Source of the DNA: Cymodocea nodosa
Taxonomy: Eukaryota; Streptophyta; Magnoliopsida; Alismatales; Cymodoceaceae
DNA length: 64,000 bases
Direction of reading: 5' to 3'
Assembly (NCBI GenBank): GCA_036874045.1
Contig: CM072335.1
Location: forward strand, 1,322,001-1,386,000
The notes beneath the pieces are model-generated. The model was not told the origin of the DNA. It made no database searches and saw only the letters and a program-made list of their open reading frames with translations. The position numbers and the translations under genes were made by a program. Shown here piece by piece: positions 1 through 15,000 of this stretch. The first letter of the stretch is position 1, and every line of letters begins with the position of its first letter.

Positions 1-3000
1 GACCCAGAAGCAAGGCTTTGGAGAAACCCTGGTAATGGTGGGCATGATGATAAAGCACATCCTCCTATTCATCCCACAAAATTTTCTTCTGGTGAATCTG
101 GGTGGACTCAAGATCATCATGTAGGCTTTTGATTAATCAAGAAGTTTGTTTCACTGTTTATTTGTAAGATTTGGTGCATCTAATAAACATGTTTTTTCCA
201 GAAGGTATATGAGCTTGTTGTGCGCCACTTCTTAGCTTGTGTGTCACAACCTGCAATAGGGGCTGAAACTACAGTTGAAATTGATATTGCCGGAGAGCAG
301 TTTTCTGCTTCTGGCCGCACCATTATTTCAGTGAGTGGCATCTTCCTTAATTTATTGCTTGTTGATCTTTTTCTTTAGGTCTCCTCATTTTACTTCTTAA
401 TTCTAGTTTAATCATGTTTTGTCTCATTGCTTAATGTAATATCTTTTGTGTGGAGCATATCATGCAACTGACTGGATGAAAATAGGCAGCCACTACAAAT
501 AGATAACAATCTACCCTACTGATTTGTATTCCTCTCTGTAATTTTTTTCCAACAAAGTTCTTCCATTTTGGTACATGTTAGGGTTGTTGAAATCTTTTCA
601 ATTAATTTCATGAATAAAACTCACAAGCCTGTGTGGCAATTTTTCATTTGTTAAGAGGAACTATTTGAATGTTTTTGGATTTAAATTTGGCAAAGCTTCA
701 AATCATTTAGCAATATTGATGATATGTGATGTGGAGAAAAGGCAATCTATCTGACACATTGAATAGATGAAGATAAAGACCCTAAATACACTTTGACTTA
801 CAAATTACAATCCACTTTTGTGCTTCCAATACATTTTGACTTTTCCATGCTGGAACCTTTCTGAATCTTTTCAGATTGCTTTTTACATGAATGTTTAATA
901 CATAGAACTCCCACAACATGCAGCAGTATTAATGGCTGGGAAATGCAAATTATAGACATTTCTACACAAAAGTTTCCATCAAATAATATGTGAAGAATAA
1001 AAAAATGATTCACTGGTTCATGTTTCGGTGGACTAATGTTTCCATAAGACTGTTGAAAATTTGCCAAGTGTGACTGTAACATATATACATTTGATAGATT
1101 TTTGTCTGTTTAGATGGATCTTTTGGAATCTTGTAGATTTTAAAATGGGGTAGCTAACAATTAAATACTCTTTTTTTTCCAGAAAAACTATTTGGATGTT
1201 TATCAATACGAGTCTTGGGGAGGATCAATAATCCCCACATATCAGATTGGGCAACAGGTCTCAAATATTCATTGAAACAATTTTGTTGGATACTCTAGAT
1301 GTTGTTTATAAATATATTTCTAATTTTGCATAGTGTATTTCCGTACTAAGGTTTGTTTATTTCTTTTCATTTATTTTGACATAAAAATGAATTGAACTTT
1401 ATTGTATTTGCATCATATGTGATTTTCCAACTTTAGCTTCAAAGTAAGGAAGGAGGGTTTATGCAAAAAGTGACAAAAAGAGATAGTAATGAAAGTAATA
1501 GAAAGTTAAGACAAAATGTGCATGACAAAAAGTAGAGGAAAATGTAATAAACTTTTCGTATAAATTTTTTCGGAAAGATTTTTATTCATACCTCATTTCC
1601 GATCCTAGGTGATGTAAAAGAGTCGAAAAGTGATTACTGTCTCCATTATATGTTGAATAGAGGTTTTCTTTTAATTTCTTTATAGATCATATGTTATCAT
1701 CATAAATCATATTTTATCATTTTTTATCTTAAAAATCATAAAAATCATATTTTATCATCATAAATCATAAAAATCATATTTTATTAAAATCTTTTTTTTT
1801 TTCCTGACTGCATACAAACACTCGTTTTTCTTTGATTTTTTGTAATTGTCTATTTTGTAGTTTTTGTAACTTTCTGAAACTTTTTTTCTCTTATTTCCTT
1901 TTATTACTTTCTACGTGTACAAATGAGTCCTATGCCATTGAAGTATAATAACCATTATTTTGCAGTTTATCCCAACAACTCTTACCCTTGATTCAGGAAT
2001 CACAAGACCACCTCCACTTTTAAGTGAATCTGATTTGTTAAGTTGCATGGATAAGGTGAGGATGATCTGATCTGACTTGTTTTCTAGGTTGAATACTGGA
2101 CTATAAAGTTATTGAGTTTTTTACTTGTGTTAATTTTCTTTCCTTTGTTTCTAATGATGGATTTTTCTTTTGATTCTTCAGGCTGGTATTGGCACTGATG
2201 CTACAATGCATGACCACATAAAAAAGTTGCTAGATCGGCATTATGCAATTAAAGATGCAAACACTCGTTTTTCTCCGACAAACCTTGTAATATATTTTTC
2301 TCTTGTCAGTTATGCTGTCTTGATTTGTAGTTTTGATCATAATGATACTTATTAAAATTGTGATAAAATATTTTATGTCTTCCATTGTATTTCAAAAATA
2401 TTATACTTGCTTGGTGCTCTCAATAATTGATGATTCTAGCATACTATTTTTAGATGAATATTATTTTTCTTTTGTTTATTTGTTTATTTCTTTCTTTCTT
2501 ATCTACATGTTCATTTGTTATTGTTTCTAAGGCTTTTCTTCAAGCAATTGGTTATTCCCAAATTTTTCTTTTCCGTTTCTTAAATGTAAAGTACATTATA
2601 TAATTAGTTCATATGAACAAGAAGATTTGAAGGGACCATTGTTGAATAGTTATGGTTGAGTTTTTTATGTGCTTCACAATTTGCTGCTTGTTTTTATGCA
2701 TTTTTATCACTCCTATCAAGTTGTTTATAAATTCCCATCTGAAATCATGCAGGGTGAGGCCTTGGTGATGGGGTATGACGAAATGGGGTAAGATTTGTCC
2801 ATTATTGTTATTGCGTTTTTAGTTGTCAAATTATTTATTTATAATCCTTAGCACGAGAAATTGGTGTTCTCCTTTCTAAATACCAAATGTAGAAGTTTCT
2901 ATCCATAATTCCATGTGGAACATTATGAATGTCTTCAGTTGAGAATCATGTTTTTGAGAGCTACCACACCTTCATTATAATCAACCCTTGGTTATAAAAC

Positions 3001-6000
3001 TTTAATTGGTGTAAGCCCTTTATCCCAGAACAGTGTTGAACTGGCAGTGACAGGGAAGATTGTTCCGTTTCATTGGAACACAATGTGATAGCAAATGCTA
3101 TTGATGCAGCAAAAGTAATTCAGTATTTCCCAAACCTGAATTTCCAAATTTATTGTCAGCTTTTATTTCTTTCTTCCACACATTGAAGATGTAAGATGTG
3201 GTAGATTTGAGTGGCATCTGACAAGGTTGAAATTTAGAATTTGGGAATAAATATTTCCAGTTTAAAGGCCACCCAATCTTCCTATGGAACCCATTGGTTG
3301 GTTCAGCCTCCCTTAAGAATTTTATCAAGACAATAACAGGATGGAGACCTAGGCTCTTCATCAAATCTTCCTTTGTTATTGACCCAAGGCTATATTGTTG
3401 CTTGGTGATTAGGGAGTTGGAAATTATCTTGTAATGGGGGAATTATCATATGACTTTTTAGTTTTTACATTAGTGGACCAAAGACATGGTTGTAGATGGA
3501 GAATAAAACAATGGCATTTGACTCCATGTGTTGGTGTGCTTTCGATTACGTAATGGGTAGTTGAGAAAGTTCAAAAGAGTATGTTAGCTCTTAGGTTGCA
3601 CCAGTATCTCGTGAGGTTGGCTGGCTGGCTAGAACAACACTCTAGGCTTCAATGGTGAAGCCCACTGGGAGTGTCACATCCAAAACCAAGGTTTTGTGCA
3701 AACAACTACAATGATACCTGTAGAAAGTAAGTTCCACAAGCATTGCAAATTTAAAAATTGTTGGTAATAATCTTGAACTTGTATTTATTGTAAACACATA
3801 CAATCATTTTTAACTTACAATATATGTCAACTTGGAAGCCACATATGCATTCTTTTTCTACCTCCCAACCCACCGATGGAATTGAACAACTGAGTGATAA
3901 ATGATAATGGCTGTGGGTTGTCACCAGCATGCTGGACCACAATGGCCTAGCCTAATCATTTGAGATCACCTAGAGGTTGACCACTTGAAAACATCTCTTA
4001 TTATCCTTCTTGTTCAGCCATGACTAAGATGTTGCAATTGACACTAAAGAAGGGATAGAATGGGTCTCAATAAATTGGAGCTCTGCCATGTCATTTTTGT
4101 TTAAACTTGGAGGAGTTGCCAGTGGAATCACTGAAGGTACGTTAAAGGTGTTGTGGTTGAAAGGACACTTGAAGATAAGGAGGATGTAGGAGGAAGAGTT
4201 TGAAAGGTGAGGAGCCAAGGAGACAAGGTGTAGCAGGCAAGTCACGTAGGAGACCAAAAGGACTTAAAGTTATTTTGATAGAAGAAAATCATAACTGGAT
4301 GTGCCTAATGCCATTCAATCAATTTTTTAAAATTAGGTTAATTAATCCATTTACCTGTATTCAATCAGGTGGCCTCTATCAAAAAGTGGGAGGTGGCATG
4401 ACAAGGCAATGGTGATGCTTGATTGAGGGGAGTCACCACCCTTGTTTGCATGGCTATCAAGGTGCTAAGGTGTCGAGGCAATGGCACTTGACACCTTGGG
4501 TACTTGAGGGCCTAGTGATAGCATCCTGGGGCAAGCTAACTTTTTCCTGGGTTTTTGGGATTCTCTGCTTATTTAGAGATTTTTATCTTTTTCTTTCGTA
4601 GGGTTGGTGATTATGAGTTGCTTTCAAATAGTTGTGTTTACTTTTTTATGTCTGGCTAGAGTTTTTTTCTTTTGGGTTTGATTGATCTTTATTACCACTT
4701 TGTACAGAGTTTATCCTTATTATTAATGAGAATCTCCCTTATCCTTCTAAAAAAAGATGGTTTTTAGTGTCATTAAATTGAAATGATAATGTATATTTCA
4801 ATGGCTAAGAGAGGTCAAAAAGTGAAAAGCCAAGGTAGGAATTAGGAAATTGGAAAAATCATAAATGGAAAATGTATCAACTCATCTCATGGAACCTTAG
4901 ATTGTGCAATGAAAGTCCCAAAACTGATGATGGGAGAGGATGTAAAAGCCATATATTTCTTAAATTATAAGTTTAGTCTTTAAGTCTTATAAATGCTTCC
5001 AGTGTTCACCTGGCAGGTTTATAATCCTAGTTGCTAGAATTATAAATAATGAATGAATAGTCCCACTGTCATGGTAGGAATTTTTAGTTGGTCCTGAAAG
5101 AATTTGCCAAAATTTTATAAATACAAATATATTATATCTATCTGTATGGATCATAATCGTGCATTTTTCTTCTTCCATCCCTCCACCTTGCTTCTTATTG
5201 ATAATTTCCCTTTATCTTTCTAGATACGAGTTGTGGAAACCTTACCTTCGATCCATGGTTGAATGTGACATGAAAGCAGTAAGCCTGGGTACAAAAACAA
5301 AAGATGAAGTATTACAAAACTGCTTGCAGCAAATGAAAGCCTGTTTTCTTGATGTAAGCTTTCATAGACTTTCTTAATCAAAAATGTATTTTTTGAAGAA
5401 GTAATTTGTAATCCCTTGCATGTGCTGACTCTTTTCATGATATTATTCATGGACTATATAATTTAAAAGAATTGATTAGTTTCTGTATCTTACGTAAGCA
5501 GCTAAGCATATTCACCAATTTCTGGGGGCTACGTAAGAAATTAGAATGGGTAGTTATTCTTTTAACCTCTATTTCACTGCAAAATAATGTTTAATATACC
5601 TTATTCAGGTTTACTTATGTAAAACTAGCAGTGAACGAGTCAAAGTAAGGAAAATAGCCATTCTAGCCCCATTATTTGAGAATGATATCTTATTGATTAA
5701 AGTCTTATAAATGGATCTTATTAATTAAAACTTCAACTTCAGTATTATCTCATAAAAATATCTTGTTCCAGAGAATCCTATAGTGAATCTTGTAGAATTT
5801 GGAAGTTTTCATGTTTTCTGCCTAGCATGTTTATAGTTTATGTATTAGATGATCTTGTTATTCATGTTTGTCCATATCTATTTGTTTTGGTTATGGATGA
5901 AATAATCAAGGGAATTTAGAGAGAAATATGTTGGTGTCTGCTATTTGCCAATGATAGTTTTAGTTAGTAAATGTAAATCAGGAATTAACTTTAAATTAAA

Positions 6001-9000
6001 ATTATGGAGAGATATTTTAGAGTTCAAATGATTTAGATTGAGTAGGCTAAAAATTGAATATATAGAATGTAGATTCAATGAAAATAGAAATAATGATAAA
6101 GGTATGCACTTAGACAATCTTAAGATTCATAAAAGGTGAAACTTTTAAATACTTAAAAATCTATAGTAAGTAGTAATGGTGAAATTATAGACAATGTTGT
6201 TTATAAGATTAAAGTAGGATGGGTGAAGTGGAGAAATACTTTTCTAATGTTATGTGATAGGAGAATACCTTTAAAATTAAAAGGAAATTTCTATAAAATT
6301 TTTATTTGCCCAACTATACTTTATAATTCAGAAGCATAACTATATTCCAAAAGTTAGTGTTGTTAAGATGAGTATGTTTAGATAGATGAGTAGTAATACT
6401 ATAAAGGATAAACTTAAAAATGATTTTATAAGGAATAAAGTATGGGTTACACCTATTGTAGGTAAAACAATGGAAAATCAGCTTAAGTGGTTTAGTTATT
6501 CTTAGGAAATCTAGGAATGTATCATTTAGGAGATGATAATTAATTAGTGTAGAAGAAATTACTTTTTTTGATAACATCCCCAATCTATTTATGGGGTGGG
6601 GGCCCAACTTGAAAAAGAAATATTGCACTAGTGATAAATTAAAATTCCAAGGATTAAAAAAATCTAGATGGCCTAAGAGTGCCTTCTGTAAGGGAACGAC
6701 CCTTGAGCATCCATACGAATTTGTGATTTCATGCATGTTGGTAATTGAGCCACATTTCCATATTCTATATTTGCTCTTTGGTGTAAACCTTGCTTAGCAA
6801 GCAAGTCAAACAGCTGGTTACCTTCCCTAAAAACATGGTAGAAACTGTGAACCTGTTGGATAAGAGGGATTAGGTTAAACCACACAAATCTATTGATGGT
6901 GGTTAGGCAGACACTATCTAGAATAGATTTTTGCAGCATGGAGGAATCAATTTCCACCTCAATGGAGCCAAGATGCAAGCCTTTAGACATGCAAAGTGTT
7001 AGGCCTTGGTAAAGAGCAAAGATTTCAGCCGAAATACAATCTATAGGACTATAGTAATTGTTGAAAGCAAACAACATATCCCCTTTGTTGTTTCTAAGCA
7101 CTCCTCTACCTAAGGCCTGATTTTGAGTGACAGCCCCATCTGTATTTAATTTTAGAGATTCTTCTACAGGATGGCACCAACTCAGCTAGAATACACCATT
7201 GGAAGTTAGGGCCTTCCAGAGATGTGTTGATATTCAACACAAATTTCTGCATCTCCAGCTTAACTCTGCCTCTGACATCCTTGAAAGAATCCTCCTTGTT
7301 CCCAATGTAGAAGAAATTAAATGACATAGAGGTTGGTTTAAAATTACTTGGTTAGAAATTATAAGAAAAAAATTTAAATTTATGTAATTTAATTGAAGAT
7401 TTGACAATAGATAGAAATACTTCGAAGAAAAGAATTCATATGGTCAACTTTAGATAGTGAGATTATGGCTTAGATTGTTGTTTATTCATATGCCCCTTCA
7501 TTAAAGTTTTTGATAAGGATCTTTTAAAATGCAAGATGCATGACTTGAGAAGGAGGTGTACGTGTCTTCAGTTTAGTGTGATGAAAGGAAGAAACTAAAT
7601 AGGAGCATGGACATTTATAGTTGTTGAGTTTTGTAGGGGCCTTGATCCCTCGAATTAACTAAATTCAGAGAAAGTCATCTCAATCCCTTTATTTCCTATA
7701 GTACACTTCAACCTTTCCAATACATTTACATTGGGGGAATTCATAAAAAATAAGTGACGAAAAATGGGTGGGTATTTTGGTTGATAAGTGGTTAGGTGAT
7801 GCCTCTCTAAAGATGATGTTAGGATCAAATAATTTCACTACAGCAAGATAAATAGTGAGTTGTAATAATTTTATGCAAATTAAAAATATTTAAATGATTC
7901 ACAATGATTTTTAATTGGCAAATAATATATGTAATTGTCCTTCACTACAAAACAATGATCTTTTACACATTCCACTTCTTTTTCACCATTACATTGATTT
8001 GTCATAAAAATCCCACATAAATGAAACCAAGAAATTGGGATTGATGTATATCTATTTTGGAATGAGAGATATTAAGTACATACTAAAAAATTAGAAACCA
8101 AGGTATAATATTGATTAATTATTATTTATGTATTTACAAAAACAAAAATCGTTCACTTAGTTTATGACAACTTTTAAGAAAAAACCATTAAATAGGTAAA
8201 TACGAAAATATCATGAATTGCTATGATAAAGTATCAATTCTTATTGAGATTAACAGTACTTACGAAATTAATTCACAAGCTTATAAGTTCTATTAAAAAT
8301 GTGGACTAGATTTAGAAGAATAAATTAAAAAAAATATTACTATAATCATACAAATATTTTTCGCAAAGAATACCCAACACCATTGTACCCAAGTTTTCTC
8401 CATTATCGAGGACAACAAGAATCCAGAAAGCTACTATTACGTACATCACAATGAAAGAAAACAAAAGTGACAGTTATTGATTGCCAAAAAAGCACCCATG
8501 TATTTGTGTTAGACATGGACAGCTGACAAATGTATTAATCTTTTTAAAGTTATAAATTAATACAAAATTAGAATGTCATTCACATAACTAAATGACCTTA
8601 ACTTACCATAAAATGTATTGGACACAATTACTGTTTTTACAGATAGAAACAATTGTTAGTATAAAATTACCTAAATCTAATCATCAAGATCTGCACAGAT
8701 CTATAATCAGATTTTAGGGCCTTAAAAATAAAGAGTAGGGTCAGGCCCTATCAGAAACTTCCCCTCTCTGTATGTGTCTATATGAACAAACTCGATAAAA
8801 GATCCTCCTACCCAAGACAAGACAATGCAAGCAGTCCAAGTGTGACCAAATCATTCTTAGGCACCTGCCTTGATAACACTGCATCCACCAATCCTACAGG
8901 TTTGGGTGTCTGCCTAGAGAAAATTTCCTATCCCACAAAAGGAACAAGATGAACCTTCCCTCCTACCATTCCTTTGTTTCATAACATCTTGTTAAAACCA

Positions 9001-12000
9001 ATGAGCCCTAAGAGCTTGTTAGAGACCCAGAGGATACATCTATTTCCCTAATGCACATTTAATCTTTTCTTACTTTGAATCATTGAGGATAAGGTGTCTA
9101 CTAAATTAATGAACATGAGGAACCATCAGTGATTCTTGTTTTATCTCTGGCTGGAGCTCACCTGAGCACACACACGCAAATTTACATATATGACTTGGGT
9201 AAAAATTTGTTGGTCATGGGTTTGGTCAACATGTCATCATTGTGGTCCTTTGAGTATGGTATTTGCAGTGCATCTTCATATTATCACAACATTTAACAGT
9301 AAATTAACAATTATCTCAACATGTAGTTTTCTTATGAAATGTGGTTGTTGGCAGTCAGTATTGTGACTTGATTGCTGCAATGTGTTATGAAAGGATTGTG
9401 ATTTCCTCTTCAATTATGTATATTCAAGGTAATACTCATCTTGATAACCCTATATTTTCCATAGTTATTATATGTTGACAAATTTGAAATTTCATTCCCT
9501 AAGATGAGACTGCAGACAGCAACTAGACTACTATGTACTTGCTTTGAAAGCTTGTAGATTTGATATTGCCCTTTTGAAAAATCCAAAAACAAATTTTCTA
9601 TATTGTGTACTTTTAATTCTTACCAATATATTCTTTTCACTAATGTCATTGCATTTTATGATGTCAAAAATGTTATATTTCAAGAAGTGATGTTATCACT
9701 CAGAAATACATTTTCTTCACAGGCAAAGGTGAATAAAGCTAAACTTATGGAGGCAATGGACAATTTTTTTGAAAGGTAAATGAAAAAACTTTTATTCTTA
9801 ATGTACTTGAAAACTTATTTTTTAAATTTTGTTTTAGGAGTGACAGGGTAACTGGAAATAACAATATTGTCACAGAGATTGTCTGTCCATGTAGCTTGTG
9901 TCAGGAGTCTAACATGGTTCTGAAACGAAAACCGGTAAAATGTATTTTCTGCTCTTGAGAATTGAAGTTTGCATGTCTTTTCTTGAAAATTATATCCATA
10001 ACCTTAGAAACTATCATTGTTATTGGTGTGACAATGCCTTGTATCCAGTGAGAATTTTCTATATGTTGTGAACAAATAATGTTGCTGCTCAAAGTTAAAA
10101 CTACTTAAAACTTTGTTGAAATCAAAGGCTACTGATTTTCCACATTTCAAAAGGATGGATTTTGACAATTTAGAAATTACACACTGGATATTTATGTCCT
10201 TATACACAAAAAAAAGGCATCATGAGATGAGAAATAGTTAAATGCATTCAACACTACAAAAAATAGAATGGTAATTGGAACCTCTCTTCAATGCTATCAT
10301 GGCGTACACCCACATAGAAAGCCAAACCATTGCAATTATGCATCACTTGTTGTGATCTTCCATCTCTTTGCGTACTTCTCAAATATGTTGAGTGTGTCAG
10401 CTAGGTAGTTTGATTCATTTCCCCATCTCAAATCAACAAAGCTCAAGGTACCACATCTCAAACTAGCAAGTGGACTCTTTTGCCATGCTCAAACTCTAAA
10501 TCAATGTTCTTCCTTATCTATGGATCTTGAAAGGTATAGTGAAATGAGAAAAAATGTTACTGAACATGGTAGTTATTTAATAATGACACTAATGAATAAG
10601 AGGTTATTAGAAAATTAGGCACATGAAGATTGTTTAATGTAATTTGTGACATAGCATGTATAATGCCTTGTTCAGAAACACAAGTCTTGTCACTGGCAAT
10701 AGTAACAAAATGGATATCAGATAATTGGAATAATCAAGTAAATAAGTCATGTGTACTTGGCATATATGATGAAGACTCAAAGTCAATAACCTAAGAATTG
10801 TCCCTAAAGGCAACCAAAGCAGTAGTACTTGAGGTAGAGGTAGTGGTATGTGATGTTGTAGTTGAGGCCTGACACTCTCAGAACTGGTGAAACTGTTTAT
10901 GCTCATCTTGACATAATGTCACAATGATGCTATCTGAAAAAGCAATATGAGTTGAATCTAAAGAACTGATTGCTAGGGTACCTTGTGTCTTTGTGAAGAT
11001 CTGTACTTATGCTGATTTTCCAAACTTCTCTTAACAATAGTCTGATCTATGATTGATATGATCATTGTGCTCACATGGATGATGGTTTTTACGAACTCCT
11101 TGATCGGTGCCACAGCCACATCCTTGTGTAGCCTTGGTAGACTGGTTTGGAGTGTGTGCAGGTGACTCAGTGTAGATTTATGACACCTTCAAGAAGAAAG
11201 TTTCAAGGTCTGGAGGATTGTTGGCTGCAAGGATCTGCCTTTAATGGCTAGTGATGTAAACTGCAATTATAAGCTCCTCTTGATAACATCATATAGTATT
11301 AACATCAGAAGTCAATGGCTAATATATATCAACCTCTTCTAGTAGTGTACGGAGTATGGTAGAATGATCCTAAATCAATCTTCCATGTATAGTGTAAAAA
11401 AACTGTTCATAAGTCTCAAAGACAAGAGAGATGTTCATTTTGTGATTGTACATGTGCTTTAAGATGTCCTAATTTTTTTTTTGCAAGTTGAAGCATCATC
11501 ACATGGTTCCATGTTGTTTACCAACCAGGTGGCTATGGTTGAATCATCTACATACCAATCATCATAGGAGTTTTCCTTTATCAGGTGGTGGTGGGATGAG
11601 GTGTTTAACCTTTCTATGTATAGTTATGAAAGTCTGAAAACTCTGGTCCTACATCAAGTATACTTTCCATTCAACTTCTTGGAGGTGCTACTTAGATTTT
11701 TTGACAAGTGATTCATTCCCAGCCATGGTATTTCAGTTGCACAACAATTTGATCTAAAGAACAATGGTCTGATCTATAGGTAGATTGGCCTTTTGGCGTA
11801 GGGGGAACTTTCTTGGAAGTAGTAAAAACTGGTGAACTAGTAGAATCCACCCTTAGTTGTAGTGATCTAGGATATTTGTTGTCTCTTTTATACCTCTCAG
11901 TAGGAGAGGCTGCCGGTCAGCCTGCTTATGGTAGAGTACAAGACCACCGGTCTGTCCAGTGGCAGTAGAGGTGAGTGGGTGGCCCTAGAAGGCCGTTGGC

Positions 12001-15000
12001 ATGCTTGATGGCCTGGAAAAAGGTAGAGCCGGTGGTGCTGTAGGTTGTACATGGTAATAGATAGGACCAAGTGTCTTGATGATAGTAGGAGGGGTGGTAG
12101 CCCCATGCAAGGGTGGAAAAGGGGTACAGGTGGCAGAGAAGGAACGGTTGTGATAGTGGTGGAGCATGCTGGGTGCTGATGGTGGTGGAGACAGGTGGGC
12201 TGAGCAGCTAGGGTTTCTTCCCTGGCTTTGGTGGCTTTGGTACCATGTGAGAAGAGAGCAAAAATGGATGATTATCATAAAATAGATGATTATCGTTACC
12301 AATAGTGATTTTACACACATGCACGAGAGAGAAAGATCTTTTTTTTTAACTTAATAACGATCTTTCTCTTTGACTATAAGAGTGTGCATGTGTACTATGC
12401 CAATAAGCAACAAAATAATTAATTTTAGGCACTTGCACCTTCCATGCATACAAGTCCATAACCTTGGTACCTTAATAACCATGGGTGATACAACACCGAT
12501 CTCTCTTTTTGGAATTTCACATTTGTCTTTAGAGAAACTTTAGCAGATTATGCAGGAATAATGATTCCAACTCATATCAAATTATTCATTATTTTAGTAT
12601 AACTTGCTGCAAGACTTAGTAATATGGACGTTTACTTCTTAGATTACATTATATAATTGATTATGTATGAGAACTATTTTAAAATAAATGTACTAATCTG
12701 GAGCATATAATTAGTGTTTTATTGCTGCTATGTATTGCATCTCATAGGAAATGATTCACCATTTATATTCTCATTTCATATGCTGCTGCTTTTGCATTTG
12801 TCTTTTCCTTCTGTAGGATGGGAGTTATATGGTTGGATGCTCAAATTTTCCACTGGTGAGAATTATAATATCAAGTGTCCATTTTTATCATGAAATCTTT
12901 ACATTGTTATGCATGAATTTATCACATGTCCTACCTCTAAGCAGTTTTCTCCTTTAGATCGCTCTTTCTATATGTTTTCTTATAATTTTCATTGAGTGAT
13001 TTTCCATGAGAAATTTACTTCTATTGAGGAAACAAACTTTAGTTGCAATAGAAGAATTCAATGCTTTGTCAAATCAGAGAATAAAATTTCAAACTTCAGC
13101 TGTTCACCTCCTAACCAACTTCTATGAAATTACCAAGTTCATTTTTTCTCCTACTTTCCCTGTTGAAACTAAAAATATGTGATGACAACACACCTCCTTG
13201 ATGAATATTTACATTACCACCTACTCCTTTAATCCTCGTTTGGACTGCCATGCCCAAAGGACCACCAAATATTTCCATGGCCCTTGCTCTAAATTCATGT
13301 TTATTCTAATTATTTCTAAGAGTTTGTTTGTGCTATGCTTATTTTGCTTATTGCATAGGATGTTTATCCCTTCCTGTGAACATGTTGTAGTGTAGGAACG
13401 TTGTTTGGCTTCCGGGAGCCATATTAGAAGCAACTGTCACCAGCGATATTTGTAACTCTTGCATGCCAGGTTGTATTTTATAATAAGCTATGGTTAGTTT
13501 CATCCTATGTTCATTCACATCTGAAATGTGTTCACCTTTCTCTTTTTTCAACAATTAATTTTCTTTAGGTCCTGTTCACAAGATTGAGTTTAAGTTTCGG
13601 CAGTTGGAGATACCACCAAACTATGACGTCCAGCATTTAGGTATGCAATTTAAAATAGAAATATTTATGTGGGTACACTTACTTTGCAATGTTTTAAAAA
13701 AGGTAAATAGACATTACACATATTGAAGATCAAAATGTTTTCAAGACAAGGCTTAAATTGTTTGGATAGTGATGATTGATATGTGTGGCTATGGGAAAAT
13801 AAGACAAGTGTTTGGCAAAGTCTGCATACATAATTTTAATTATTGGTGGCACAACAGTTTCATGCCACAACTTTATTTGTAACAAATTAGGTCCTTCCAA
13901 AGTTAAACTTTTTGGTTAGTTAGCAAACAAGATGTTCTTACTGATTCAGCACTTCAATGACATGGATGGCATATAGCTGGCGGATGTTATTTCTGTTATC
14001 AGTAGTGTAAAACAGTGGAATCTTTTCTTCTGTTGTACAATTGAAGGTTGGTGGAAATCCCTCATAGGGTCTGATTGGTGTAAAATTGTCTCAGAAGACT
14101 CCTTTTGGGAGGTGTGGATGAGATGGAAGCTGGTTGAGAAGGGATTTATAGATTACTGGTCCATATTGCCTGTTGCAGTTTGGTGTCAGAGGACAAGAGG
14201 TGGAAAGAGAGAAATTGGATCATCTTTGAAAACTAAAAAGATGACACAAACGATTGGAAGAATAAAGCTCTCTCAAATGTGGTAGATTGGACAAGGGGAC
14301 CATCGAGAGATGAGATGGAATACAAGTTGATTGATTGGCCGTGTGCTACTTTTAGTGCTTTCTGAAGCCATCCTCTTTTTTTTATGTTTTTGGTTTTTTT
14401 CTGTCCTTCAAATTGTGTCCTGTTGCTTTACTCTTGTTTGGAGTACCTTTTCTTTGTCTTGGTGTATCTATTCAATAGCCCTTTACTCCTGTTTTAATAT
14501 ATTGTCACCTTTGTTGTTTGTGTTTCAAAAAAATGTTTTAAAAAAATCTAAGTTTAACTGGGACTTTTGAAAAAATGGTAAATTAAATATAAATAGATTA
14601 GTATATTTACATGTATTAACCATGTTAGTTATCAAACTATTTGGATAAAATAAATTTCAATTAAACACATGTAAAATCGTTTTAAAGAATATATCTCGCA
14701 CATGAGTAATTATTAAAAAATCACAAATTTATTAAATTAACAATATAATTAAATATTTAGGAGAAATGACAAAAATATTGAACAACAAAATAAGTATTTA
14801 AATAATGATAATATGGTATAATATCAACAACATGAAGTCAACAAGTTGACAGTCTATGTCCTAAAATCATTTTTCTCATTAGATACGAAGTAAACAGCTG
14901 TCACAGTGTCACTTTATAGATCCATTTTCTACTTTTCACCTATTTCCCCTTTTTATTAGAAAAAAATGATCATTTACTGGAAAAAAAATGAAAAGTGTTC

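Noticed and set aside
6314..6736. 140-codon minus frame
   Set aside because: Antisense shadow of the RTE LINE remnant.
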